This document shows positions 1 through 9,715 of a DNA stretch of 64,000 nucleotides, piece by piece. Every line of letters begins with the position of its first letter. Position 1 is the first letter of the stretch. The stretch spans positions 4,607,430-4,671,429 of the forward strand of contig NZ_KN676113.1 in assembly GCF_000802185.1 (NCBI RefSeq). Reading direction: 5' to 3'. The translations under genes and the position numbers were made by a program. The notes beneath the pieces were generated by a model, which was not told the origin of the DNA, did not search any database, and worked only from the letters and a program-made list of their open reading frames with translations. The stretch comes from Belnapia sp. F-4-1. GTDB taxonomy: Bacteria; Pseudomonadota; Alphaproteobacteria; Acetobacterales; Acetobacteraceae.

Positions 1-932
1 ACGGCATAGACATAGGCCCGGCAGGCATTCAACGCCGTGTACATGTCCGCCACCTTGCCCTGGATGAGCTGGAACTCGCCGATCGGCTGGCCGAATTGCT
101 TCCGTTCGTGGATATAGGGCACGACGACGTCGAGAGCGGCCTGCATGATGCCGAGCGGCCCGGCGGCGAGCACGGCGCGCTCGTAGTCGAGGCCGGACAT
201 CAGCACCCGCACGCCCTCGTTGACGCGGCCGAGGACGTTTTCCTCCGGCACCTCGCATTCTTCGAAGACCAGTTCCGAGGTCGGCGAGCCGCGCATGCCG
301 AGCTTGTCGAGCTTCTGCGCCGGACGGAAGCCCTTGAACCCCTTCTCGATCAGGAAGGCGGTGATGCCGCGCGGCCCGGCTTCCGGGTCGGTCTTGGCAT
401 AAACCACAAGCGTCTCGGCATAATGCGCGTTGGTGATCCAGAGCTTGGTGCCATTGAGGATGTATCGATCACCCCGCTTGTCCGCCCGCAGCCGCATCGA
501 GACGACATCCGAGCCGGCGCCGGGCTCGCTCATCGCCAGTGCGCCAAGATGCTCACCGCTGATGAGCTTCGGCAGGTAACGGTGCTTCTGCTCCGTACTG
601 CCGTTGCGGGCGATCTGGTTGACGCAGAGGTTGGAGTGAGCGCCATAGGACAGGCCGACCGAGGCGCTGGCGCGGCTTACCTCCTCCATCGCCACGCAAT
701 GGGCGAGGTAGCCCATATTGGCGCCGCCGTGTTCCTCATCGACGGTGATGCCATGCAGGCCGAGCGTGCCCATCTCCGGCCAAAGGTGGCGAGGGAATTC
801 GTCGGTGCGATCGATCTCGGCGGCGAGCGGCGCGATGCGGCCCTCGGCGAAGCCGCGCACGCTGTCGCGCAGCGCATCGATCTCCTCGCCAAGCCCATGA
901 TCGAGGCTCGGGATGGTGACATTGCCGGGCAT
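1..932 (-). CDS. ivd: Isovaleryl-CoA dehydrogenase (partial, C-terminus off the left edge)
   Basis: FAD-dependent acyl-CoA dehydrogenase. The closest family is isovaleryl-CoA dehydrogenase of leucine/isovalerate breakdown (isovaleryl-CoA to 3-methylcrotonyl-CoA, passing electrons to ETF). About 310 N-terminal residues of a usual ~390 are visible. The family signature SEPGAGSD lies at residues 135-142. GLDYER at 247-252 holds Glu251, the position of the catalytic base particular to isovaleryl-type enzymes, and is followed by AGPLGIMQA as in that subfamily. The ATG at 932 shares one base with the stop of the upstream ligase gene (TGATG), so the two are translationally coupled. The neighbours on the left, perhaps a methylcrotonyl-CoA carboxylase, cannot be seen. 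Another short branched-chain acyl-CoA substrate is possible. Confidence 0.88.
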   Translation of the reverse strand, partial: MPGNVTIPSLDHGLGEEIDALRDSVRGFAEGRIAPLAAEIDRTDEFPRHLWPEMGTLGLHGITVDEEHGGANMGYLAHCVAMEEVSRASASVGLSYGAHSNLCVNQIARNGSTEQKHRYLPKLISGEHLGALAMSEPGAGSDVVSMRLRADKRGDRYILNGTKLWITNAHYAETLVVYAKTDPEAGPRGITAFLIEKGFKGFRPAQKLDKLGMRGSPTSELVFEECEVPEENVLGRVNEGVRVLMSGLDYERAVLAAGPLGIMQAALDVVVPYIHERKQFGQPIGEFQLIQGKVADMYTALNACRAYVYA

Positions 933-2551
933 CAGCCCTCTCCCCTGGTGTAGCGGCGCCGCAACTCGCCGCGCATCACCTTGCCGGTGGCGGTGAGCGG
1001 CAGCGCATCGGTGAAATGGACCGCGCGTGGATAGACATGCGCCGCGAGCCGCGTCTTCACGTGGTCCTGCAGGACACGGGCCAAGGCATCGTCTGCGGCG
1101 ACACCAGGCGCCGGAAGGATGATGGCGGTGACCGCTTCGGTGCGTAGCGGGTCGGGCAGGCCGATGACGGCGGCCATCGCGACGGCGGGATGCGCGGCAA
1201 GGCAGTCTTCGATCTCACCCGGGCCGATGCGGTAGCCGGCGGAGGTGATGACATCGTCATCGCGGCCGATGAAGCGGAACCAGCCTTCCTCGTCCTGCTC
1301 GCCCTGGTCGCCGGTCAGCAGCCAGTCGCCAACGAATTTGGCCGTTGTTTCCTCGGGCTTGTTCCAATAGCGGAGGAACATCACCGGATTGGGCCGGCGG
1401 ATGGCGATGGTGCCATGCTGGCCGGGCGGCAGCACCTGGCCCTCGGCATCGACCACCGCGACCTCGTGCCCTGGCACCGCACGGCCCATCCAGCCGGGCC
1501 GCGCGGGCATCAACGCGGCACAGGAGGAAATAACAAGGTTGCATTCGGTCTGGCCGTAGAACTCGTTGATCGTGCAGCCGAAGGTCGCGCGCCCCCAATC
1601 GAGCAACTCGGCGCCGAGCGTCTCGCCGCCGCTGCCGATGCTTCGCGGCCGGGCTCCGAAGCGCATCGGGTCCGGCACCATGCGCAGCATCTTCAACGCG
1701 GTCGGCGGCAGGAAGGCGTTGCGCACGCCATGCTGGGCCATCAGCCTGTAGGCGAATTCCGGATCGAATTTTGCCATGCGATGCGCAAGTACGGGCACGC
1801 CATGATAGAGGCTCGGCAGGAGAACGTCGAACAGGCCGCCGACCCAGGCCCAATCCGCCGGCGTCCAGAACAGGTCGCCCGGCTGTGGGAAGAGATCCTG
1901 CGGCATCTCGACACCGGGCAGATGGCCAAGCAGCACGCGATGCGCATGCAGCGCCCCTTTCGGCGCGCCCGTGGTACCCGAAGTATAGATGATGACGGCG
2001 GGATCGTCGGCTGCCGTATCCCACGTGACGAAGGCATCACTTGCCCGCGCCATCTCCAGGCGAAGGTCAAGGGCGCCCTGCCCTGCCCCATCCGCGCTCA
2101 GCACAAGCCGCAACGCCGGCAGGTTCAGGCCCGACAGCTTCGCCAGCCCGACCGCGTCGGTTACGAGCGCCATGGCGCCGCAATCGCGCAGCCGGTACTC
2201 CAGCGCCTCCGCCTGGAACAGCTGGAACAGCGGTACCGCGATGGCACCGAGCTTGTAGATGGCAAGATGTGCGATCGCGGCTTCCGGCACCTGCGGCAGC
2301 AGCACACCCACCCGGTCCCCGGGACGGACGCCATGAGCCGTCAGCACATGGGCCAGCCGGTTGCTCTCAGCTTGCAACAGATCGAAGCTGATGCGGTCCG
2401 TGCCGCCATCGGCGCGGAGATGCAGCAGCGCCACGCGCCCGCTGCCATCCGCCCAACGATCGCAGCAGGCTGCGGCGATGTTGAAGCGATCGGGCACCTT
2501 CCACCGGAAGGCGCTGCGGATCGCGTCGTAGCTGCTCCCCTGCGGCAGCAT
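932..2551 (-). CDS. AMP-forming acyl-CoA synthetase (acetate/medium-chain type)
   Basis: ANL-superfamily ligase of 539 residues, the usual size for cytosolic acetyl/medium-chain acyl-CoA synthetases. It activates a carboxylic acid to its CoA thioester with ATP. The P-loop reads [19 protein letters not shown] motif is typical of the hinge region, and the C-terminal TATGKVMR holds the lysine used for adenylation. There is no signal or membrane segment. The start overlaps the stop of the phenylacetate-CoA-ligase-like gene by one base, and its own stop overlaps ivd, so it sits in the middle of the transport/activation operon. Because isovaleryl-CoA dehydrogenase follows directly, isovalerate or a similar short branched acid is an attractive substrate; that is inference. 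Confidence 0.85.
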   Translation of the reverse strand: MLPQGSSYDAIRSAFRWKVPDRFNIAAACCDRWADGSGRVALLHLRADGGTDRISFDLLQAESNRLAHVLTAHGVRPGDRVGVLLPQVPEAAIAHLAIYKLGAIAVPLFQLFQAEALEYRLRDCGAMALVTDAVGLAKLSGLNLPALRLVLSADGAGQGALDLRLEMARASDAFVTWDTAADDPAVIIYTSGTTGAPKGALHAHRVLLGHLPGVEMPQDLFPQPGDLFWTPADWAWVGGLFDVLLPSLYHGVPVLAHRMAKFDPEFAYRLMAQHGVRNAFLPPTALKMLRMVPDPMRFGARPRSIGSGGETLGAELLDWGRATFGCTINEFYGQTECNLVISSCAALMPARPGWMGRAVPGHEVAVVDAEGQVLPPGQHGTIAIRRPNPVMFLRYWNKPEETTAKFVGDWLLTGDQGEQDEEGWFRFIGRDDDVITSAGYRIGPGEIEDCLAAHPAVAMAAVIGLPDPLRTEAVTAIILPAPGVAADDALARVLQDHVKTRLAAHVYPRAVHFTDALPLTATGKVMRGELRRRYTRGEG

Positions 2552-3756
2552 CAGCCCGGCACCGGACGCACATCGTCGATGACCTTGCCATCATTCGGCA
2601 ATGTCCCGGGCGCGACGCATTCGACCTGGCCGCGCAGTTTCGTCGTGGCGTGCAAGGCGTCTGCCAGTGCAGGAGCCGCCTCGGACGGCGCCTCGGCGCG
2701 CAGCACCATCATATCGCGTTCGCCATCGAGCGAAATGACAAGTCGTGCCTTGCCCACGCTCGGCACGGCGCGCAGGACCGCCGCGACCTGCTCCGGCCGC
2801 ACGAACATGCCACGCACCTTGGCTGCCTGGTCTGCGCGCCCCATCCAGCCGCGAATACGCCGGTTGGTGCGGCCACATGATGATTGCCCAGGGAGGATGG
2901 CGGACAGGTCGCCGGTGGCGAACCGGATCAGTGGATGATGCGCATTGAAGGTCGTGACGACAATCTCCCCGACTTCGCCATCCGGGACGGGGTCGCCGGT
3001 GCCTGGCCGAACAACCTCCACGATGACCCCTTCGTCGATGATGAGCCCCTCGCGCGCCTCGCTCTCATAGGCGATGAGGCCGAGATCAGCGGTGCCGTAG
3101 CTTTGCAGCACGGTGAGGCCGCGCTCCGCATACCAGCTTCGCAGGCTCGGCAAATAGGCGCCGCCTGTGACATGGCCAAGCGTCAGCGACGAAAGGTCGA
3201 GGCCAAGTGCGTCGCCTTTCTCCAGAATGGTCTTAAGGAAGTCCGGCGTGCCGCTGTAGCAGCGCGGCCGCAGCTGTGCCGCAGCCTGGGCCTGCAATTC
3301 CGTGTTGCCGGTGCCGGCCGGAAAGACCGGGCAGCCAAGCGCCCGCGCGCCGCTCTCCAACATGCTGCCTGCGGGCGTGAAGTGGTAGGCGAAGCAGTTG
3401 TGCAGCAGCTCGCCGGCGCGAAGGCCGGTCGCATGCAGCGCCCGCGCATATCGCCAGTAGTCGGGCGTTGCAGCCTCGGGCTCATAGATCGGTCCGGGCG
3501 AGGCGAAGACGCGGGCGAGCTGACCGAACGGCGTTGCCGCCACGCCGCCGAAAGGCGGGTTGGCCGACTGCTGCGCCAGAAGCTCGGATTTTCGCGTCAC
3601 CGGGAGGCTGGCGAGAGGCCCGTCCGGCAATGCGGCGTAGTGCGGCGCATGGGCCCGGGCATGCGCGACCTGGAGGGCCAGCGCCGTGGCCTGTGCGGCC
3701 TCGCGCTCATCCATGCTGCGGATCTCGAGCGCGTCGAAGAACTTCGCTAGAGCCAC
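2551..3756 (-). CDS. Phenylacetate-CoA ligase-like protein (PaaK family)
   Basis: A 401-residue protein with the overall pattern of the PaaK branch of adenylate-forming enzymes: a central HVTGGAYLPSLRSWY region, a GTADLG stretch, and a C-terminal RADQAAKVRGMFVRPEQV segment matching the PaaK hinge and C-terminal domain. The usual Ser/Thr/Gly-rich ATP loop (SSGTTG-like) is replaced by FASPGPIYEP, so normal adenylation is uncertain. The likely start is GTG at 3756, preceded by a good GGAGGA Shine-Dalgarno sequence; it overlaps the end of livF by 10 bases. Genes of this subtype often accompany LIV-type importers for aromatic or fatty acids. It may activate the imported acid or be a divergent accessory protein. 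Confidence 0.75.
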   Translation of the reverse strand: MALAKFFDALEIRSMDEREAAQATALALQVAHARAHAPHYAALPDGPLASLPVTRKSELLAQQSANPPFGGVAATPFGQLARVFASPGPIYEPEAATPDYWRYARALHATGLRAGELLHNCFAYHFTPAGSMLESGARALGCPVFPAGTGNTELQAQAAAQLRPRCYSGTPDFLKTILEKGDALGLDLSSLTLGHVTGGAYLPSLRSWYAERGLTVLQSYGTADLGLIAYESEAREGLIIDEGVIVEVVRPGTGDPVPDGEVGEIVVTTFNAHHPLIRFATGDLSAILPGQSSCGRTNRRIRGWMGRADQAAKVRGMFVRPEQVAAVLRAVPSVGKARLVISLDGERDMMVLRAEAPSEAAPALADALHATTKLRGQVECVAPGTLPNDGKVIDDVRPVPG

Positions 3757-4544
3757 CGCTTCCTCCGCTTGTAGCTTTTGAGGTTCTTGAAGCTCTTGCG
3801 CTCGGCACCATGGCCGCCGAGGTAGAATTCCTTCACATCCTCATTGCTCGACAGCGCCTCGGCCGTGCCGTCAAGCACGACCTTGCCCTGTTCCAACACA
3901 TAGGCATAGCCGGCAATGGAAAGGGCCATCCGCGCATTTTGCTCGACCAGCAGGATGGTGATGCCGAGTTCCTCATTCAGCCGGCGAATGATGGCGAAGA
4001 CTTCCTTCACCAATAGCGGTGAAAGGCCCATCGACGGTTCGTCCATCAGGATCAGCTTCGGCCGTGCCATCAGCGCGCGGCCGATGGCGAGCATCTGCTG
4101 CTCGCCGCCCGAGAGGTAGCCGGCAAGGCCGGTCCGCTCACGCAGCCGCGGAAAATACCCATAGACCCGCTCAATATCGGACTTCACCTCGTTGTCGCTG
4201 CGGGTGAAGGCGCCCAGGCGGAGATTTTCGAGGCAGGTCATATCGGCGATGATGCGCCGCCCCTCCATCACCTGGAAAATGCCGCGCCGCACGATCATGT
4301 GCGGATCGACGCCGTCGATCCGCTCACCGGCAAAACGAATCTCGCCGCGCGTGACCTCGCCCTCCTCCGTCTTCAGAAGGCCGGAGATCGCCTTCAGCGT
4401 CGTCGACTTGCCGGCACCGTTGGCGCCGAGCAGGGCAACGATCTTGCCCTGCGGCACCTTCAGCGAAAGGCCGCGCAGCACGAGGATGACGTCATTGTAG
4501 ACGACCTCGATGTTGTTCACCTCGAGCAGCGGCGCGGCTTCCAT
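3747..4544 (-). CDS. livF: LIV-type ABC importer ATPase (LivF-like)
   Basis: ABC ATPase of 265 residues, one of the two nucleotide-binding subunits of a branched-chain-amino-acid-type importer at the inner membrane face. The Walker A motif is GANGAGKST, the signature is LSGGEQQM and the Walker B region is LILMDEPS, followed by a switch histidine region. The basic tail after residue 240 (KSFKNLKSYKRRKRW) is longer than usual for LivF. It lies 6 bases after the binding-protein gene and overlaps the next ligase gene. With the matching livG, livH, livM and binding protein in the same operon it completes a five-part transporter. The surrounding CoA ligases argue for an organic acid rather than an amino acid as cargo. 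Confidence 0.92.
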   Translation of the reverse strand: MEAAPLLEVNNIEVVYNDVILVLRGLSLKVPQGKIVALLGANGAGKSTTLKAISGLLKTEEGEVTRGEIRFAGERIDGVDPHMIVRRGIFQVMEGRRIIADMTCLENLRLGAFTRSDNEVKSDIERVYGYFPRLRERTGLAGYLSGGEQQMLAIGRALMARPKLILMDEPSMGLSPLLVKEVFAIIRRLNEELGITILLVEQNARMALSIAGYAYVLEQGKVVLDGTAEALSSNEDVKEFYLGGHGAERKSFKNLKSYKRRKRWL

Positions 4545-4550
4545 GACAGG

Positions 4551-5837
4551 CTACCAGCCCAGCCAGTCGGCACGGCGATCAAGCGTCACCGTCTTCACCA
4601 GCTCCAGCCGCATCGTACCGTTCTGCATCAGCTCGCCGACATTGCCCTGGCTGGTGTCGCCGGTGACACGGGCGCGATAGAGTGCGACGGTCAGCTGGCC
4701 GCGATGATCGGCCGGGGTGAAATTGGAAGGCGCGCAGACGCCGTCGAAGCCCTTCGGCACCCAGTTCTGCCGCGCATAGAAGCCGTCGCGGATCCGCTCA
4801 CCCGTGATCTGGCCGCCATTCGAAGCTGCGGTGTCCATCGCCTCGGCCAGCAGCATGGCGCTGCAGATGCCGGTGAGGTAGTGCACGGGACGATAGGCGG
4901 TGCCCGTCTGGTCGGAGATGCGGCTGATCGCTTGCACATTCGCCATGCCAGACGCCTGCTGGCCCCAGACCGCGGCAGTGCGCACCGGGAAGATCACGCC
5001 ATTCGCCGCGGTGCCAGCAGCCTTCATGGCATTCTCGTCCATACCCCAGACATTGCCCATGAACTGCACGTTCACGCCGGCCGCCTGGCAAGCGCGCAGG
5101 ACGGAGATGTTGGAGCCCGCCGTATTGCCGAGATAGGCGTAGTTCGCGCCCTGCTGCTTCAGCGTCAGGCACTGCGCCGTGTAGTCGCCCGGCGTAAGGG
5201 CGAAGACGATGGCCGGCAGCACATCGAAGCCGAGCTCCGCAGCCAGCGCCTCGCCGGCCGCCTTGGGCGAGTTCGGGTAGGGGTGATTGCCGCCCATATG
5301 GACGTATTTCGGCTTGCCCTGCCCGCCCCGCGTCTTCCAGTCCTCCGCCGCCCAGATCAACATCGCGCGCAGCGAGTCGGAATAGGACGGACCGTAGAAG
5401 AAGTTGTAGGGCGCCGGCTCGACGCCCTGCCGGCCGGACTTGCCGCCGGCGTCGGTGAGCGCCGCCGAATAGGAGCCGGAGACATAAGGGACGCGGTCGC
5501 GGGTGACGAAGCGCACCAATGCCTCGGTATCCGCCGTGCCCCATCCGTTGATGGCGACGACCCGATCGCGGCTCCAGGCCTGATACTGGCTGACGGCGCG
5601 CGGCGCCTGATAACCATAGTCGAAGGCAAGGGCGTTCACCTGCCGTCCGGCAACGCCGTTCCGCATGCGGTTGACCCAGGCCCAAGTGTCGTTGACGCCC
5701 TGCGCGAAGGGCGTGCCGACATCGCTGGTGGCGCCGGAGAGATCCATCAGATGCCCGACCGGGATCGGCTGCGCCGCGGCCGGCAAGGTCAGCGTCACGG
5801 TGGCGGCCAGGCCGAGGATGGTCGTTCTCATTGTCAT
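4551..5837 (-). CDS. LIV-type periplasmic substrate-binding protein
   Basis: Periplasmic binding protein of the type-I fold (peripla_BP_6), 428 residues, feeding the LivGHMF complex of this operon. The N-terminus MTMRTTILGLAATVTLTLPAAAQ is a Sec signal peptide with a probable AAAQ cleavage region. I chose the ATG at 5837 because a strong GGGGAGGA Shine-Dalgarno sequence lies at 5850-5843; the in-frame ATG at 5852 lies on top of that site. The protein is longer than amino-acid binding proteins (~370) and resembles binding proteins found beside acyl-CoA ligases. Ligand unknown; an aromatic, fatty or branched-chain acid is likely from context. Confidence 0.88.
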   Translation of the reverse strand: MTMRTTILGLAATVTLTLPAAAQPIPVGHLMDLSGATSDVGTPFAQGVNDTWAWVNRMRNGVAGRQVNALAFDYGYQAPRAVSQYQAWSRDRVVAINGWGTADTEALVRFVTRDRVPYVSGSYSAALTDAGGKSGRQGVEPAPYNFFYGPSYSDSLRAMLIWAAEDWKTRGGQGKPKYVHMGGNHPYPNSPKAAGEALAAELGFDVLPAIVFALTPGDYTAQCLTLKQQGANYAYLGNTAGSNISVLRACQAAGVNVQFMGNVWGMDENAMKAAGTAANGVIFPVRTAAVWGQQASGMANVQAISRISDQTGTAYRPVHYLTGICSAMLLAEAMDTAASNGGQITGERIRDGFYARQNWVPKGFDGVCAPSNFTPADHRGQLTVALYRARVTGDTSQGNVGELMQNGTMRLELVKTVTLDRRADWLGW

Positions 5838-5851
5838 TCTTGTCCTCCCCA

Positions 5852-6916
5852 TCAGTGCGAATACGGGTAGAGCTTCCAGTAGGATTTGATCAGCCGCCAG
5901 CGGCGCGCCAGGCCGTCCGGCTCGAAGATCAGGAAGAGGATGATTGCGGCACCAACCGCCATCTCGCGCAGGAAGGAGATGGAGGCACCGAGCTTCAACG
6001 CCCGATCGATCGCGCTGCCCGACAACGCATCCGCCCCCGCCTGAACCACCTCCGGCAGCAGCACCATGAAGGCCGCGCCCATCAGGCTTCCCATCACGCT
6101 GCCTAGGCCGCCGATGATGACCATGCCGAGGAATTGGATGGAAAAAAGGATGTTGAAGGCCTCGACGCTGACGAAGAGCAGGTAATGCGCATAGAGCGCA
6201 CCGCCGATGCCTGCGTAGAAGGAAGCGATGCCGAAGGAGAGCGTGCGGTAATAGGCGAGATTGATGCCCATCACCTCGGCGCTCAGGTAGTGGTCGCGCA
6301 CGGCAACCAGCGCCCTACCGTCCCGTGTGCGGATCAGGTTGGCGGCGCCGAGATACATCACCACGACATAGGCCAGCACGACGTAGAAGTAGCTCTCCTC
6401 GCGGTCCGCCACCCAGTTGCCGAGCGCGAAGGGCTCCGTGATGCGCCCCGCGACGCCGCCGGTGAACCATTGGGCGCGAGCGAAGAAATCCTCGAGGATG
6501 AACTGCGCGGCGAGCGTCGCTATGGCCAGATAAAGGCCCTTCAGCCGCCCTGCCGGCGCGCCGAAGACGAGCCCGACCACCGCCGTCATCACCCCGGCGA
6601 CAGGGATGCAAAGCGCGACCGGGATGTGCCAGCGCTCATGCAGCCAGGCGGAGGCAAAGGCGCCGAAGCCGAAGAAGGCGGCATGGCCGATGCTGATCTG
6701 CCCGGTGAAGCCGACCAGGATGTTGAGGCCAAGCGCCGCGATGCCGAGCGTGCCGATATTGATCAGCAGGCCGAGCTCATAGCGCCCCAGCAGGAGGGGC
6801 AGCCCGCAGGCGAGAAGCAAGCCGAGCAACAAGGCGCGGCGGCTGTTCCGCGTTGGGAAGATCGTCATGTCCTCCCGGTAACTGCTGCGGTATTCGCCGG
6901 CCGGTGCGAGATCCAT
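5852..6916 (-). CDS. livM: LIV-type ABC permease (LivM-like)
   Basis: Integral membrane permease of 354 residues with about ten hydrophobic segments. The family pattern LNILVGFTGQISIGHAAFFGFGAFA is near the N-terminus, and the cytoplasmic loop RALVAVRDHYLSAEVMGI contacts the ATPases. The start at 6916 overlaps the livH stop as TGATG; reading further upstream would run into the livH coding region in another frame, so longer N-termini were not used. It pairs with LivH to form the membrane channel of the importer. Confidence 0.92.
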   Translation of the reverse strand: MDLAPAGEYRSSYREDMTIFPTRNSRRALLLGLLLACGLPLLLGRYELGLLINIGTLGIAALGLNILVGFTGQISIGHAAFFGFGAFASAWLHERWHIPVALCIPVAGVMTAVVGLVFGAPAGRLKGLYLAIATLAAQFILEDFFARAQWFTGGVAGRITEPFALGNWVADREESYFYVVLAYVVVMYLGAANLIRTRDGRALVAVRDHYLSAEVMGINLAYYRTLSFGIASFYAGIGGALYAHYLLFVSVEAFNILFSIQFLGMVIIGGLGSVMGSLMGAAFMVLLPEVVQAGADALSGSAIDRALKLGASISFLREMAVGAAIILFLIFEPDGLARRWRLIKSYWKLYPYSH

Positions 6917-7809
6917 CAGACGCGCTCGATGTTCTTGGTGCCGAAAAGCCCATAGGGCTTGATCAGCAGAATGACGATGAGGGCGTAGAAGGGCGCGATG
7001 GTGACCATGTTGCCCCAGTTGAGCCAGCCGGCATCGAGATATTGCGCCCAGTTCTCCAGCACGCCGACGATCAGCCCGCCGAGGACCGCACCGATGACGC
7101 TGTCGAGGCCGCCGAGAATCACCGCCGGGAAGACCTTGATTCCATAAACCGAAAGCGCCGAGGACACGCCGTTCACCACCCCCACCACCACGCCGGCGAC
7201 GGCCGAGACCACGGCCGAGATCGCCCAGGACATGGCGAAGACCTTCGGCACGGAGATGCCAAGGGATTGCGCCACCTGCTGGTCGAAGGCCGTTGCCCGC
7301 ATCGCCAGCCCGTGCTTCGAGGCGGTGAAGAACCAGGCGAAGCCCGCCATGATGAGCACGGAGATGCCGAGCGACATGAGATAGGCCGTCTGCACCTCGA
7401 GCCCGAGCAGGTTCACCCGCTCCGTGCTGAAGATCGGCGGGAAGGGCTTGGCGAAGACGCCAAAGATCCACTTCATCAATGCCTGGAAGAAGATGCCGAG
7501 GCCGATCGTCGCCATGATGACGCTGATGACCGGCTCGCCGATCAACGGCCGCAGCACCACCACCTGCAGGATCATGCCGAAGAGCGTCATGAAGGCGAGG
7601 GTGACGAGGAAGCCGGCCCAGAAGGGCAGCTGCCAGTCGGTCAGCAGCCACCAGCAGACCCAGGCGCCGACCAGCAGGAACTCGCCCTGGGCGAAGTTCA
7701 CCACCTGGCTTGCCTTGTAGATTAGCACGAAGCTCATGGCGACGACGCCATAGAGCGCACCGACGATGAGGCCGTTGAGCGTCAGTTGCAGCAGCAGCGT
7801 CCAGTCCAT
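6916..7809 (-). CDS. livH: LIV-type ABC permease (LivH-like)
   Basis: Membrane permease of 297 residues starting MDWTLLLQLTLNGLIVGALY, the classic LivH N-terminus, followed by VVNFAQGEFLLVGAW and a conserved FPAVILGGLDSVIGAVLGG segment near the C-terminus. The ATG at 7809 is 4 bases from the stop of the preceding ligase gene. A longer open frame upstream encodes basic, non-membrane sequence and was discarded. Partner of LivM. Confidence 0.92.
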   Translation of the reverse strand: MDWTLLLQLTLNGLIVGALYGVVAMSFVLIYKASQVVNFAQGEFLLVGAWVCWWLLTDWQLPFWAGFLVTLAFMTLFGMILQVVVLRPLIGEPVISVIMATIGLGIFFQALMKWIFGVFAKPFPPIFSTERVNLLGLEVQTAYLMSLGISVLIMAGFAWFFTASKHGLAMRATAFDQQVAQSLGISVPKVFAMSWAISAVVSAVAGVVVGVVNGVSSALSVYGIKVFPAVILGGLDSVIGAVLGGLIVGVLENWAQYLDAGWLNWGNMVTIAPFYALIVILLIKPYGLFGTKNIERV

Positions 7810-7813
7810 CGCC

Positions 7814-9715
7814 CTACTCCGCCGCCTGCGCCAGCGCCGGCGCGTCCATCGAGACCACGCGCAGGGTGGTGCGGATGCGCTGCCGCGTGCCGTCCTGGAA
7901 AGCAATGGTGGTGTCCACCGGAATCGCTCGTGCGCCGCCATAGAGGGCGGCGATGATGTCGGCGTATTTTTGGTTGATGACGCCGCGGCGAACCTTGCGG
8001 GTGCGCGTCAGTTCCTCGTCATCCGCATCTAGCTCCTTGTAGAGCAGCACGAAGTCACAGATGCGCTGCGGCTCCGGCAGGGTGGCGTTCACCCGCGCCA
8101 CCTCGCCGCGCAGCAGTTCTAGAACCTGGTCGCGGGCCGAGAGGTCGGTATAGGTGGTGAAGGCGATGCGGTTGCGCTCGGCCCATTTGGAGACGATGGG
8201 AAAGCGGATGCAGATCATCGCCGCCAGATGTGGCCGCCCGTCGCCAAGCACCACGGCTTCCGCGACATAGGGACTGAATTTCAGCTTGTTCTCAATATAT
8301 TGCGGGCTGAAGCGGTCACCGCGGCTGGTGGTGGCGATGTCCTTGATGCGGTCGATCACCACCAGATGGCCGGCCTTGTCGAAGAAGCCGGCATCGCCGG
8401 TATGCATCCATCCATCGCGCACATCGCCCGGCTCGCCCTGGCCGAGATAGCCGCAGAACATGTTCGGATGGCGGGTGACGATCTCGCCCACGCCGTTATG
8501 GTCCGGCTGGTCGATGCGGATCTCGACGCTGTCGTCGAAGGGCACACCGACCGTATCGAAGTTCACGTCCGTCGCCCGGTGGATGGTATAGGCGCCCAGC
8601 AGCTCGGTCTGACCATAAAGCTGGCGCAGCGGCACGCCCATGGCGAGGAAGAAGCGGAAGGTGTCCGGCCCAAGTGCCGCACCGCCGGTCGCCGCCGATC
8701 GTAGGTTGCTGAAGCCGAGCCGGTCGCGCAGCGCGCGGAACAGCAGCTGGTTGGCGAGCGACGAGCGCTTGCCCCCGTCGAGCGCCGCCAGCCCACGCTT
8801 CATGCCAAGCTCGAACAGGCGGCGCTTCAGCGGCGAGGCATCCATCACCCGCGCCCGCACATCGGCGGCGACCTGCTCCCAGAGACGCGGGGCGAAGAGG
8901 ACGAAGGTCGGGCCGATCTCGCGGAAATCGGCCATCATCGTTTCCGGCTCCTCGACGAAGTTCACCTTCATCCGGGCCAGCAGGCCGAAGCCGAGCACGT
9001 AGATCTGCTCCATGATCCATGGCAGCGGCAGGACGGAGACATACTCGTCATCCGGCCCCTTCGGGTCTGCGGCGATATAGGAGGCGCAGTGGCGGATCAG
9101 CGCACCGCCTTGCAGCATGGCCAGCTTTGGCCGCGCGGTCGTGCCTGAGGTGGTGCAGAGGATGGCCACGTCCTCGCCCCGCGTCGCGGCGACCATTGCG
9201 GCATAGGCTTCGGCGTCCGCAGCATGCGACGCCTCGCCGCGTTGCACGAGCTCCTCGATCGGCATGAGGCGCGGATCGGCGTGCTTCCGCATGCCGCGCG
9301 GGTCCATGTAGAAGATGTGGCGCAGCGCCGGCGCCCGACCCTCGAGGTTGAGCAGCTTGTCGACCTGCTCTTCATCCTCAGCAATCACCGCCGCGGCGGC
9401 GCTATGCTCCAGCAGGTAGGCAACCTCGTCGTCAAGCGCGTCGCGGTAGATGCCGAGCGAGCGGGCGCCGATCGCATGCGCAGCGACCTCGCCCATCACC
9501 CAGTCCGGCCGGTTGTCGCCGATCAGGCCGATGACATCGCCGGTGCCGAGGCCAAGCGCACGCAGGCCGAGCGCGATGCTCCGCGTCCGCGTCTCCACTT
9601 CGGCCCAGGTGAGGCTGCGCCAGATGCCAAGATGCTTCTCGCGCATCGCCACCTCCCGCCCCGCCACTGCAGCGTTGCGGGAGAGCAGCTTCGGCAGGGT
9701 ATCGACCTCGCTCAT
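7814..9715 (-). CDS. Long-chain-type acyl-CoA ligase (AMP-forming)
   Basis: A 633-residue adenylate-forming ligase of the long-chain (FadD15-like) branch. Visible motifs are the ATP loop LCTTSGTTARPK, a LYGQTELLG stretch, and GWMHTGDAGFFDKAGHLVVIDRIKD around the ADP-forming hinge. It forms CoA thioesters from a carboxylic acid, probably at the membrane as acids arrive. It is embedded between livG (4-base ATGA overlap) and livH (4-base gap), an arrangement repeated in other alphaproteobacteria where such ligases sit inside LIV operons. Substrate cannot be read from sequence; long-chain, aromatic or alicyclic acids are all possible. Confidence 0.88.
   Translation of the reverse strand: MSEVDTLPKLLSRNAAVAGREVAMREKHLGIWRSLTWAEVETRTRSIALGLRALGLGTGDVIGLIGDNRPDWVMGEVAAHAIGARSLGIYRDALDDEVAYLLEHSAAAAVIAEDEEQVDKLLNLEGRAPALRHIFYMDPRGMRKHADPRLMPIEELVQRGEASHAADAEAYAAMVAATRGEDVAILCTTSGTTARPKLAMLQGGALIRHCASYIAADPKGPDDEYVSVLPLPWIMEQIYVLGFGLLARMKVNFVEEPETMMADFREIGPTFVLFAPRLWEQVAADVRARVMDASPLKRRLFELGMKRGLAALDGGKRSSLANQLLFRALRDRLGFSNLRSAATGGAALGPDTFRFFLAMGVPLRQLYGQTELLGAYTIHRATDVNFDTVGVPFDDSVEIRIDQPDHNGVGEIVTRHPNMFCGYLGQGEPGDVRDGWMHTGDAGFFDKAGHLVVIDRIKDIATTSRGDRFSPQYIENKLKFSPYVAEAVVLGDGRPHLAAMICIRFPIVSKWAERNRIAFTTYTDLSARDQVLELLRGEVARVNATLPEPQRICDFVLLYKELDADDEELTRTRKVRRGVINQKYADIIAALYGGARAIPVDTTIAFQDGTRQRIRTTLRVVSMDAPALAQAAE

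Noticed and set aside
6917-7651. N-terminal extension of livM
   Set aside because: It overlaps livH in another phase and lacks membrane character; the overlap start at 6916 fits the operon.
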